From contig NZ_JBHUIW010000011.1 of the NCBI RefSeq assembly GCF_042682915.1, positions 86,804-150,803 of the forward strand: DNA of 64,000 bases, given 5' to 3'. Position 1 is the first letter of the stretch, and each line of letters opens with the position of its first letter. The notes beneath the pieces were generated by a model. That model ran no database searches. It was not told the DNA's origin and saw only the letters and a list, made by a program, of their open reading frames with translations. Shown piece by piece: positions 42,761 through 50,731 of this stretch. A program made the translations under genes and the position numbers. Origin of the DNA: Rhodoplanes azumiensis. Lineage in GTDB: Bacteria; Pseudomonadota; Alphaproteobacteria; Rhizobiales; Xanthobacteraceae.

Positions 42761-44865
42761 TCGTCGGCACGGCGGGCCATATCGACCACGGCAAGACCTC
42801 GCTGGTGCGGGCTCTGACCGGCGTCGACACCGACCGCCTGAAGGAGGAGAAGGCGCGCGGCATCTCGATCGATCTCGGCTTCGCCTATGTGCCGACGCCC
42901 GACGGCGGCGTGCTCGGCTTCGTCGACGTGCCGGGCCACGAGCGTTTCGTCCACACCATGGTGGCGGGCGCGAGCGGCATCGATCTCGTGCTGCTGGTCG
43001 TCGCCGCCGACGACGGGGTGATGCCGCAGACGCGCGAGCATCTCGCCATCGTCGATCTGCTCGGCATCCGGAGCGGCATCGTCGCGCTCACCAAATCCGA
43101 CATGGTCTCGGCGGAGCGGCGCGCCGAGGCGACCGCCGAGATCGCCGCCGCGCTCGCCGGCACCGGCCTCGCCGCCGCGCCCGTGGTGCCGGTGTCGTCG
43201 GTGACGGGCGAGGGGATCGAGGCGCTTCGTGTCCTGCTGTTCGAGGCGGCGCACACGTTCGGCCGCCGCGACGTGGCGGACAAGAAGTTCAGGCTCGCGG
43301 TCGATCGCTCCTTCACGCTCGCCGGCACCGGCACGGTGGTCACCGGCACGGTGCTGTCGGGCCGCGTCGCGGTCGGCGACCGCATGACGGTCAGCCCGTC
43401 GGGTCTCGCCGCGCGCGTTCGCTCGATCCATGCGCAGAACCGGCCGGCCGAGCAGGGGATCGCGGGCGACCGCTGCGCCCTCGCGCTCGCCGGTGATCGG
43501 ATCAGTAAGGAGGCGATCCGGCGCGGCGACATGGTGCTGGATCCGACGCTCCATGCGCCGGCCGACCGCATCGACGTGACGCTGCGGCTGTTGCCGGGCG
43601 AGCCGAAGCCGCCGACACAGTGGATGCCGGTGCGGCTGCATCACGCCTCGGCCGAGGTCGGCGCCCGCATCGTGCTGCTCGACGACGCCCCGCCGGCGCC
43701 CGGCCGCGAGGGCCGCGTGCAGCTCGTGCTGGAGACGCCGATCGCCGCCGCGATCGGCGACCGCTTCGTGCTGCGCGACGTCTCGGCGAGCCGCACCATC
43801 GGGGGCGGCCGCTTCCTCGATCTGCGCGCGCCGGCCCGCAAGCGCCGCACGCCGGAACGCATCGCCCAGCTCGACGCGCTGGCGCTCGACGATCCCGGCG
43901 CGGCGCTCGCCGCGTTGCTCGCGCGGCCGCCCGCGCATGTCGAGCTGACCGGCTTCGCCCGCGATCATGCGTTGTCGGACGACGCGCTGGCGCGGCTGAT
44001 CGAGACGCTCGGCATCGTGCGAATCGCCGACAAGGATCTGCTGATCGGCCTCGCCGCGCCGACCTGGGACGCGCTGACCCGCGACGTCGTCGCCCGGCTC
44101 GACGCGTTCCACGCCGAGAACCCGGACCTGCCCGGCGTCGGGCTCGAGCGGCTGCGCCTGCAGATCGAGCCGCGCCTGCCGGCGCCCGCCTTCCGCTCGG
44201 TGCTGCAGGGGCTCGCCCGCGCCGGCGCCGCCGTGCTCGAGGGCGCCTGGGTGCGGCGACCCGGCCATGCGGTGCGGCTGAGCGAGGCCGAAGAGCGGAT
44301 CTGGCAGCGCATCGCGCCGAGGCTCGGCGGTGCCGAGCGGTTCAGGCCGCCGCGGGTGCGCGACCTCGCCGGCCTGTTCGCGATCGACGAGGTCTTGGTG
44401 CGGCGCGTCCTCAGGCTGACGGCGCGCACCGGCCGGGTCGACGAGGTGGCGCACGATCATTATTTCCTGCGCGGCACCGTCGCCGAGATGGTGACGATCG
44501 CGCGCGAGCTCGCGGAGCAGCCGAGCGGCAGCTTCACGGCGGCCCAGTTCCGCGACCGGGTCGACAACGGCCGCAAGGTGGCGATCCAGATTCTGGAGTT
44601 CTTCGATCGCCACGGTGTCACCTTGCGTCGCGGCGATCTGCGGCGCATGAACAAGCATCGGCTCGATCTGTTCGGTCCGCCCGCGGCGGACGGTCCGCCC
44701 GCGGAGCCTCCGCGGCCGGACGTGACCGCTGCGGACACGGACCAGCACGGAAGAGAATCGTCCCCGGTGGGGCGTCCGGACTTCAAATCCGGGAGGGGCC
44801 GCGAGCCGGTCTCTGGTGGGTTCGACTCCCATTCTCTTCCGCCACCCTTTCGGAGCGCGCGATGA
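42757..44865 (+). CDS. selB: Selenocysteine-specific elongation factor SelB
   Basis: A GTPase that brings Sec-tRNA to the ribosome at UGA by binding the SECIS hairpin. The GTPase motifs are GTAGHIDHGKTS, DVPGHERFV and TKSD, followed by EF-Tu-like domains (RSFTLAGTGTVVTGTVLSG) and C-terminal winged helices ending GRKVAIQILEFFDRHG and NKHRLDLFG. Normal SelB would end near residue 640. Here the frame has no stop and runs on for about 65 codons, straight through the tRNA-Sec gene (residues 665-696), to a TGA at 44863 that overlaps the next ATG. Total 702 residues. Whether the tail is translated is unknown. Confidence 0.94.
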   Translation: MIVGTAGHIDHGKTSLVRALTGVDTDRLKEEKARGISIDLGFAYVPTPDGGVLGFVDVPGHERFVHTMVAGASGIDLVLLVVAADDGVMPQTREHLAIVDLLGIRSGIVALTKSDMVSAERRAEATAEIAAALAGTGLAAAPVVPVSSVTGEGIEALRVLLFEAAHTFGRRDVADKKFRLAVDRSFTLAGTGTVVTGTVLSGRVAVGDRMTVSPSGLAARVRSIHAQNRPAEQGIAGDRCALALAGDRISKEAIRRGDMVLDPTLHAPADRIDVTLRLLPGEPKPPTQWMPVRLHHASAEVGARIVLLDDAPPAPGREGRVQLVLETPIAAAIGDRFVLRDVSASRTIGGGRFLDLRAPARKRRTPERIAQLDALALDDPGAALAALLARPPAHVELTGFARDHALSDDALARLIETLGIVRIADKDLLIGLAAPTWDALTRDVVARLDAFHAENPDLPGVGLERLRLQIEPRLPAPAFRSVLQGLARAGAAVLEGAWVRRPGHAVRLSEAEERIWQRIAPRLGGAERFRPPRVRDLAGLFAIDEVLVRRVLRLTARTGRVDEVAHDHYFLRGTVAEMVTIARELAEQPSGSFTAAQFRDRVDNGRKVAIQILEFFDRHGVTLRRGDLRRMNKHRLDLFGPPAADGPPAEPPRPDVTAADTDQHGRESSPVGRPDFKSGRGREPVSGGFDSHSLPPPFRSAR
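44749..44844 (+). tRNA. selC: tRNA-Sec (selC), anticodon TCA
   Basis: A 96-base tRNA with an 8-bp acceptor stem (ggaagaga / tctcttcc), anticodon loop cttcaaa with TCA at 44783-44785, a long variable arm, a T arm containing ggttcgactcc, discriminator G and an encoded CCA. The extended acceptor and long extra arm are the marks of selenocysteine tRNA. It reads UGA through SelB. The whole gene lies inside the selB reading frame. Confidence 0.97.
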
Positions 44866-45335
44866 CCACCTCGGCCGCCATGCCGGTCTCCACGCTGCCG
44901 TTCCTCGTCTCGCTCGAGGCCGCCGCCGGCCATGCCGAGACGGAGGAGCATGCGTTCCGCCGCGAGGCGGCGCAGCGCATCGCGGCGCTTGAGCAGGCGC
45001 GGGCCGTCGCCTATCGGCGCCTCAATCTGATGCGGTTTCTCGCCGAGGCGATGGCGGGCGCCGACGCCGAGGCGAGTGCGGTGGCGATCAGCGTCGCGGT
45101 GTTGCGCGGAAAGCTCGGCTGGCACGACGACAGCGACGCGCGGACCGAAGTCTTGGAGAGATTCGCGCCGGTCGCGCAGGCGCTGTTTCGCGCGCTCGGC
45201 GGCGAGGACGAGCCGGAGCCGACGCCGGCCGCCGCGCTCGCCGGTTTCGAGAGCTGGTACGCCGACAACCGCCACGGCCCGTTCTGGACGTTGTTCGAGA
45301 CCTCCATGCCGGAGACGCCGCTTGTCGATTTCTGA
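44862..45335 (+). CDS. Unrecognised protein coupled to selB
   Basis: A 157-residue protein I cannot assign. Its ATG overlaps the selB stop (ATGA). The sequence is helical with FLVSLEAAAGHAETEEHAFR, RLNLMRFLAEAMAGAD, VLRGKLGWHDDSDARTEVLE and a C-terminal aromatic segment (FESWYADNRHGPFWTLFE). It has no Cys, signal peptide or transmembrane helix. Its place between selC and a DsrE gene suggests an accessory role in selenium metabolism or formate dehydrogenase maturation. Confidence 0.78.
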   Translation: MTTSAAMPVSTLPFLVSLEAAAGHAETEEHAFRREAAQRIAALEQARAVAYRRLNLMRFLAEAMAGADAEASAVAISVAVLRGKLGWHDDSDARTEVLERFAPVAQALFRALGGEDEPEPTPAAALAGFESWYADNRHGPFWTLFETSMPETPLVDF

Positions 45336-45345
45336 GAACGCGGCT

Positions 45346-45465
45346 CCTGTCATTCCGGGGCGCGGCGAAGCCGCGAGCCCGGACTTCAGCGAGGGCGGTG
45401 GTGGTCGTGGCCGGATTCCGGGTTCGGCGCCGGCGCGCCGTCCCGGGACGACGATGGATGGTGCC
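45346..45465. repeat. Dispersed repeat (family C), variant copy
   Basis: The sequence begins cctgtcattccggggcgcgg with gcggcgaagccgc hairpin and ends gccgtcccgggacgacg. It resembles the element at 47617-47757 (gtcattccgg ... ccccggaacgac). It fills the gap before the DsrE-family gene. Confidence 0.55.
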
Positions 45466-45470
45466 CGGCG

Positions 45471-45848
45471 ATGACCCGCCGTCTGCTGATCGTGCTGCTC
45501 AACACCGACCCGCGCAATCCCGAGGAGCTCGGCGCGCCGTTCTATCACGCCGCCGTCGCGGCCGCGATGGACTACCGGGTGGACGTCGTCTGCACGGCGA
45601 CGGCCGGTCGTCTGATGCGCAAGGGCGTCGCCGAGGCGATCCACATCAAGCCGGGGCATCCCAAGACCGTGCACGACTGGATCAGGGAGGCGCACGACCA
45701 GGGCGCCCGCTTCTGGGCCTGCCCGGCCAATCTCGATCTGTTCGACATGACCGAGGCGGATCTCATTCCCGAATGCAGCGGCATGATGGGCGCGGCCGCG
45801 ATGATCCGCGACCTGATGGAAGGCGAGTGCCGGGTGCTGACGTATTGA
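45471..45848 (+). CDS. DsrE-family protein
   Basis: A 125-residue protein of the DsrE/DsrF/TusD superfamily, small alpha/beta proteins that carry persulfide sulfur. It starts RRLLIVLLNTDPRNPEELGA and has Cys41 (VVCTATAGRL), Cys84 (FWACPANLDL) and Cys102 (LIPECSGMMGAAAM); Cys102 sits where the sulfur-binding Cys of active DsrE proteins lies. Given TusA and a cysteine desulfurase in the same island, a sulfur or selenium relay is plausible. It lies 135 bases after the 157-residue protein. Confidence 0.88.
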   Translation: MTRRLLIVLLNTDPRNPEELGAPFYHAAVAAAMDYRVDVVCTATAGRLMRKGVAEAIHIKPGHPKTVHDWIREAHDQGARFWACPANLDLFDMTEADLIPECSGMMGAAAMIRDLMEGECRVLTY

Positions 45849-45880
45849 GACCTTCGCCCGTTCGGGCTCGATTCTGACTC

Positions 45881-45966
45881 GTCATGCCCGGCCTCGTCCC
45901 GGCCATCCACGACGCGGCCTCCGGCCGCGCAACGGCGTGGATGGCCGGGACGAGCCCGGCCATGAC
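45881..45966. repeat. Large palindromic dispersed repeat (family B)
   Basis: Left arm 45881-45911 (gtcatgcccggcctcgtccc...) and right arm 45936-45966 (...gggacgagcccggccatgac) are near-perfect inverted repeats of 31 bases around a 24-base GC-rich loop. The same arm sequence occurs at 32157-32189. Confidence 0.85.
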
Positions 45967-45990
45967 GGAGGCTTTCGACGGAGCTTGCTC

Positions 45991-46431
45991 GTGGCCAGAA
46001 TCCTGGACGTCGATTATCCGGACGATCTGTTCTACGACATGGAGAATCAGATCTGGTACGCGGCCGAGCCGGGCGGGACGGTGCGGGCCGGCTTCACGCC
46101 GTGGGCGGTCGGGCTGATCGGCGACGTTCTGGTGTTCACGCCGAAGCGCACCGGGCTCGATTTCGAGAAGGATCGCTGGATCGCCATGGTCGAGGGCGGC
46201 AAGTGGGTCGGCGCGGCGCGCGCGGGATTCGACGGCACCGTGCTGGGGCACAACGAGCGGCTGGTGGACGCCCCCGAGCTGATGATGAAGGATGCGTTCG
46301 GCGAAGGCTGGATGATGCGCCTGCGTCCGGCCCGCGACGACTGGCGCGACGGCCTCGTCACCGGCGAGGCGATCGGGCCGGCGTTCGACGCCTGGCTGCT
46401 CACGGGCGCGTACAAGGACCGCTCCGAGTAG
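45991..46431 (+). CDS. GcvH-like putative lipoyl-carrier protein
   Basis: A 146-residue protein of the glycine-cleavage H-protein fold: DDLFYDMENQIWYAAEPGGT, VRAGFTPWAVGLIGDVLVFT, WIAMVEGGKWVGAARAGFDG and TVLGHNERLVDAPELMMKD. Lys71 in MVEGGKWVG aligns with the lipoylated Lys of GcvH (VESVK), so a lipoyl or related cofactor is likely. No other glycine-cleavage gene is adjacent; gcvT is 16 kb away. GTG 45991 is chosen, with GGAG 7 bases upstream. Next to DsrE it recalls lipoate-binding sulfur carriers of the sHdr pathway. Confidence 0.85.
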   Translation: MARILDVDYPDDLFYDMENQIWYAAEPGGTVRAGFTPWAVGLIGDVLVFTPKRTGLDFEKDRWIAMVEGGKWVGAARAGFDGTVLGHNERLVDAPELMMKDAFGEGWMMRLRPARDDWRDGLVTGEAIGPAFDAWLLTGAYKDRSE

Positions 46432-46532
46432 CCTTCCCGTTCTTTCCTGCGAAACGGCCGTCCGGCCTCCGATTCCACATCCAAGAAGACTGGCGACGCG
46501 GGCCATGCCTCCGCGTCGAACGAGGAACGCTC

Positions 46533-47600
46533 ATGACTCGACGACTGCTCGCCGTGGTGACCCTGCTCGCCACTTCGGCTCTCCCTGCCTTCGTCCTTCC
46601 CGCCGCCGCCCAGACGGCCGCTGCTCCGGCCTCGACGGGCCTCACCGGCCCGCTGGTGCTCGAGAAGCAGGGCAGCTTCTTCGTCGGCGGCCGCAACGTG
46701 ACCTCCGACACGCTGTCGACCCTGCCGGCCTATGCGGCGTCCGGCACCATCACGGTCGAGCAGATGTATGTGCGCTATCAGGTGCCGGTCGCGGCGCAGC
46801 GCCCGCCCGTCACGCTGATCCACGGCTGCTGCCTCACCGGCAAGACCTGGGAGACGACGCCGGACGGGCGCATGGGCTGGGACGAGTATTTCGTCCGGCG
46901 CGGCCACCCGACCTACGTGATCGACCAGGTGTCGCGCGGCCGCTCGTCGGCCGATCCGAGCCTGGTCAACAGCGTCAAGCTGGGCAAGACGCCGGCCGAC
47001 AAGACGCCGCCGATCTTCGCTGCCGGCCAGGAGGCCGCGTGGGCGATCTTCCGCTTCGGCACCGAGTACCCGAAGGTGCATGACGGCATGCGCTTCCCGG
47101 TCGCCGCCAAGGACGAGTTCTACAAGCAGATGGTGGTCGACTGGATCGCCACCATGCCGACCCCGAACCCGACCGTGAAGGCGCTCTCCGAATTGTCCAA
47201 GACGCTCGACGGCACCGTGCTGATCAGCCATTCGCAGTCCGGCATCTATCCGTTCCAGACGGCGGCGCTCGACACCACGGGCATCGCCGGCATCGTCTCG
47301 ATCGAGCCCGGCACCTGCCCGGCGGCGACCGGCGACCTGAAGCCCTACATGAACATCCCGATCATGGTGCTGTGGGGCGACTACGTGGAGACGTCGTCGC
47401 GCTGGGCGCCGCGCCTCAAGGCGTGCCGCGAATTCGCCGAGGCGCTGACCAAGGCGGGTGGCCGCATCGATCACGTCGTGCTGCCCGACCTCGGCATCAA
47501 GGGCAACTCGCACATGCTGATGCAGGACGACAACAGCCTGGAGATCGCCGACCGGCTGGTCGCCTGGATCGAGAAGAACGTGAAGGCGAAGAAGAACTGA
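46533..47600 (+). CDS. Exported alpha/beta-hydrolase (esterase 713-like)
   Basis: A 355-residue secreted hydrolase with a signal peptide (LLAVVTLLATSALPAFVLPA, cleavage near AAAQ). The sequence VTLIHGCCLTGKTWETTPDG, with adjacent Cys99-Cys100, and DEYFVRRGHPTYVIDQ resemble the Alcaligenes esterase 713 group, where the vicinal cysteines form a disulfide at the oxyanion hole. The nucleophile Ser234 lies in LISHSQSGIYPF and the His near GNSHMLMQDDNS. The substrate is unknown. It has GAGGAA upstream and no operon partner. Confidence 0.88.
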   Translation: MTRRLLAVVTLLATSALPAFVLPAAAQTAAAPASTGLTGPLVLEKQGSFFVGGRNVTSDTLSTLPAYAASGTITVEQMYVRYQVPVAAQRPPVTLIHGCCLTGKTWETTPDGRMGWDEYFVRRGHPTYVIDQVSRGRSSADPSLVNSVKLGKTPADKTPPIFAAGQEAAWAIFRFGTEYPKVHDGMRFPVAAKDEFYKQMVVDWIATMPTPNPTVKALSELSKTLDGTVLISHSQSGIYPFQTAALDTTGIAGIVSIEPGTCPAATGDLKPYMNIPIMVLWGDYVETSSRWAPRLKACREFAEALTKAGGRIDHVVLPDLGIKGNSHMLMQDDNSLEIADRLVAWIEKNVKAKKN

Positions 47601-47616
47601 GGGCCGTAAAGGCTTC

Positions 47617-47757
47617 CTCCTCGTCATTCCGGAAGCCACGAAGCGGTTGTCCGGAATCCATAACCCCGGTCTGATGTGTCGAGAACCACAGGGGTTATGG
47701 GGTCCGGGCTCCGGCCTTCGGCCGGCCCCGGAACGACCAAAGTCGGAGTTTCAGCAA
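47617..47757. repeat. Dispersed repeat (family C)
   Basis: The element starts gtcattccggaagccacgaagcgg and ends ggccccggaacgacc. An internal inverted repeat ccataacccc (47658-47667) / ggggttatgg (47691-47700) and a gccttcggccggcc hairpin are visible. It separates convergent genes and may act as a bidirectional terminator. Confidence 0.7.
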
Positions 47758-47761
47758 CCTT

Positions 47762-48745
47762 CTACGGGTCCGGCTTGCGCCGGGCGCGCTGGAGGGTCTG
47801 GCGCGGCTGCTCGCCGAAGGCCTCCTTGTAGGCCGCCGTGAAATGGCCGAGATGCGTGAAGCCGGACCGCCGTGCGATCTCGGCGACGGTCGTCTCCGGT
47901 TCGCCGCGCTCCAGCCGCTCGCGGGCGAGCATCAGCCGGTGCCGGCGGACGAACTGCACGATGGTGCAGTCGTGGTTCGCCCGGAACAGGATCTGCAGCG
48001 AGCGCAGCGACAGCCCGGCGTGCCGCGCCATGGCGACGAGATCGACGTGACGTTCGGCATAGGCCCGGATGTACTCCACGGCGCGCCGCAGCGCCGCGCT
48101 GTTGCGGCCGACCGTGGTGGAACCGCGCTCACGGACCAGCGCCAGGATGTCGGCGAGCCGGAGCACCAGATTCTGCTCGTGTGCGCGGCGGAACATCGCC
48201 TGGTCGAGGACACGGGCCGGCTTGTCGTCGATGGTCGCGATCAGGCGCCGCAGATGCTCGGCGAAATCCTGCAAGCCGGGCAGGCGCGGCTCGAAGAAGA
48301 CGGCATCGAGAATCCGATCGACCTCGGCGTCGCAATCCATGGCCTGCAGCGCGAGGTCCAGCTTGTCGCGATCGATGCGCAGAACCAGGTGGTGGCCGGG
48401 CGTGTACCGCAGGCGCAGCGGGTTGGACGGCAGCAGCCCGGCGACGCCACCTCCGAGGATTTCCCGTGACCGAGCCCCCGAGCTGATCGAGATGGCGGAG
48501 GTGGTCGGGATCAGAAGTCGCACCGTCCGGCGGCCGACCGCCTCGACCTCCAGATCCGCCGTGTGCCCCACCGAGGCGATGGCCGTGCCCGTATGGATCT
48601 CCCCCAGCATGATCGCCTCGACCGTGCTGCTGAAGCGGCCCGGTCGGAGCTGCTCCAGCCGGACGATCTCCGGAATGATCGTCTGCGCACGGGCCCGGTG
48701 CTCGTCGACGTCGGTCGCGCTGAAGAGAGGAAACCGTTTCAGCAT
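47762..48745 (-). CDS. AraC-family transcriptional regulator
   Basis: A 327-residue regulator. The N-terminal 200 residues resemble the ligand-binding domain of FeaR/OruR-like AraC proteins (cupin-type VRLLIPTTSAISIS). The C-terminal double helix-turn-helix is clear: VDLVAMARHAGLSLRSLQIL, RHRLMLARERLE, and the signature VAEIARRSGFTHLGHFTAAY, KEAFGEQPRQTL. ATG 48745 is used, with GAGAGGA upstream. It lies opposite the esterase gene; its target is unknown. Confidence 0.92.
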   Translation of the reverse strand: MLKRFPLFSATDVDEHRARAQTIIPEIVRLEQLRPGRFSSTVEAIMLGEIHTGTAIASVGHTADLEVEAVGRRTVRLLIPTTSAISISSGARSREILGGGVAGLLPSNPLRLRYTPGHHLVLRIDRDKLDLALQAMDCDAEVDRILDAVFFEPRLPGLQDFAEHLRRLIATIDDKPARVLDQAMFRRAHEQNLVLRLADILALVRERGSTTVGRNSAALRRAVEYIRAYAERHVDLVAMARHAGLSLRSLQILFRANHDCTIVQFVRRHRLMLARERLERGEPETTVAEIARRSGFTHLGHFTAAYKEAFGEQPRQTLQRARRKPDP

Positions 48746-49024
48746 TGTCGGGTCGTGGGGTGGCGCTCGAATACTGTGTCGGCCCCACAAATCACATTGT
48801 CTATACTACCTTTTCCGATCTTGGTGCGGAATCGGGATAGTCTTGCGTCTTTGGGAGTATTGGAGATTGAGTTTTATATTAATATAAACTTAGCGTTTTG
48901 CCGTCAGAATTACTAGAAATAATAAATACGGGCTAATTCCAATACGCAAGAGCCCCATCGACCATGGCCGCCGCGTCCGACGCGACGGCCGATCGTTCTC
49001 TCGTGCCCGGAGCTCACGACTGCC
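48746..49024. other. AT-rich divergent promoter region
   Basis: About 280 bases between the AraC regulator and the chemotaxis receptor. Positions 48780-48935 are strikingly AT-rich for this genome and include the palindrome tatattaatata. Promoters for both genes are expected here, but no clean -35/-10 pair was identified. Confidence 0.5.
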
Positions 49025-50716
49025 ATGTCTCTGCTCACCCGCATCACGATTCTTCCGAAGATCCTCGCCCTCATCCTGCTGCTCGCGGCCGTCGCCGCCG
49101 GCGGCACCTGGTATGCCGGCCGCACCATGACGGCGATCGACGACGGCTACTCGCACTTCCTCGACAACGACGTGGTCGCCTACATCTCGATCGCCCGCAT
49201 GTATCGGGCCGTCTACCAGCAGGGCATGTTCACGGTGCGGGCGATCGCCGAGACCGACGAGGCCGAGAAGCGAACCAATGCGGCGCGGGCCGAGAAGGCG
49301 CTCGACGACGTCGTCGCCTATGCGAAGACCGCGCGGGAGAAGATGCCGCGCCTCGCGGCGCGCCTCGACGACGCCGACCGGGTGATCGCGGACATCCGGA
49401 TCAAGATGCGGCCGGTGATCGATCTCGCCATGAAGGGGGAGCAGACGCGCGCTAACGAGCTGATGCGCGCGACCGTCGACCCGCCGATCCGCAAGGTGCT
49501 GGCCGACGTCCTGGCGATGGCCAACGAGCTCGATCGCGACATCAAGCAGGGCTCGGTCGATCTGACCGACACCACCCGGGCGGCGGTGTCGCTCAACTAC
49601 CTGATCACCGGGCTCGGCGTCGCGCTGGCGCTCATGCTCGCCTTCGCGGTGGCGCAGTTCGGCATCGCGCGGCCGATCACGCGGCTCGCCGCCGGCATGC
49701 GCCGTCTCGCCGACGGCGACTTCGGCGTGGTCCTGGCCGGCGTCGGCCGCAAGGACGAGGTCGGCGAGATCGCCGACGCGGTCGAGGCGTTCAAGCTCAA
49801 GGCGGCCGAGAAGGCGCGGCACGAGGCCGAGCAGAAGGCCGAGCAGGACCGGATCGCCGCGGCGCGCCGCAAGGCCGACATGATCGCGCTCGCCGACGGC
49901 TTCGAGGCGGCGGTCGGCGACATCGTGAAGACCGTGTCGTCGGCCTCGACCGAGCTGGAAGCCGCGGCCGGCACGCTCACTCGCACGGCCGAGAGCACCC
50001 AGGAGCTGGCGACCACGGTCGCCGCCGCCTCCGAGCAGGCCTCCGCCAACGTGCAGAGCGTCGCCTCGGCGACCAACGAGATGTCCTCCTCGGTCGGCGA
50101 GATCGGCCGCCAGGTGCAGGAGGCGACCCGCATCGCCGGCGAGGCGGTGCGCCAGGCCGAGAAGACCGACGGTCAGATCACCGAGCTGTCGCAGGCGGCG
50201 AACCGCATCGGCGACGTCGTCAAGCTGATCACGGCGATCGCCGAGCAGACCAACTTGTTGGCCCTGAACGCGACGATCGAAGCGGCTCGCGCCGGAGAAG
50301 CCGGCAAGGGCTTCGCGGTCGTCGCCCAGGAGGTCAAGGCGCTCGCCGCCCAGACCGCCAAGGCGACCGGCGACATCGGCGCCCAGATCGCCGGCATGCA
50401 ATCGGCCACCCAGGTGTCGGTCGGGGCGATCAAGGAGATCGGCGGCACCATCGGCCGCATCGCCGAGATCTCCTCCGCCATCGCGGCCGCCGTCGAGGAG
50501 CAGGGCGCCGCGACCCACGAGATCGCCCGCAACGTCCAGCAGGCCGCCGCCGGCACCACCCAGGTCGCGGCCAACATCACGGAGGTGAACCGTGGCGCCG
50601 GCGAGACCGGATCGGCGTCGAGCCAGGTGCTCGCCTCCGCCCAGTCGCTCGCCCACGAGAGCGCCCGGCTGCGGGTCGAGGTGGATCGCTTCCTCGTCGG
50701 CGTCCGCGCCGCCTGA
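49025..50716 (+). CDS. Methyl-accepting chemotaxis protein
   Basis: A 563-residue chemoreceptor. Transmembrane helix 1 is at about 12-30; a periplasmic four-helix-bundle (4HB_MCP) sensor follows; transmembrane helix 2 is at 190-212; then HAMP and a cytoplasmic coiled coil. The conserved hairpin tip is IAEQTNLLALNATIEAARAG. No C-terminal CheR-binding pentapeptide is present (ends RFLVGVRAA). It signals through CheA/CheW encoded elsewhere. The ligand is unknown. Confidence 0.94.
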   Translation: MSLLTRITILPKILALILLLAAVAAGGTWYAGRTMTAIDDGYSHFLDNDVVAYISIARMYRAVYQQGMFTVRAIAETDEAEKRTNAARAEKALDDVVAYAKTAREKMPRLAARLDDADRVIADIRIKMRPVIDLAMKGEQTRANELMRATVDPPIRKVLADVLAMANELDRDIKQGSVDLTDTTRAAVSLNYLITGLGVALALMLAFAVAQFGIARPITRLAAGMRRLADGDFGVVLAGVGRKDEVGEIADAVEAFKLKAAEKARHEAEQKAEQDRIAAARRKADMIALADGFEAAVGDIVKTVSSASTELEAAAGTLTRTAESTQELATTVAAASEQASANVQSVASATNEMSSSVGEIGRQVQEATRIAGEAVRQAEKTDGQITELSQAANRIGDVVKLITAIAEQTNLLALNATIEAARAGEAGKGFAVVAQEVKALAAQTAKATGDIGAQIAGMQSATQVSVGAIKEIGGTIGRIAEISSAIAAAVEEQGAATHEIARNVQQAAAGTTQVAANITEVNRGAGETGSASSQVLASAQSLAHESARLRVEVDRFLVGVRAA

Positions 50717-50731
50717 CCCCGGAGCGCGATC

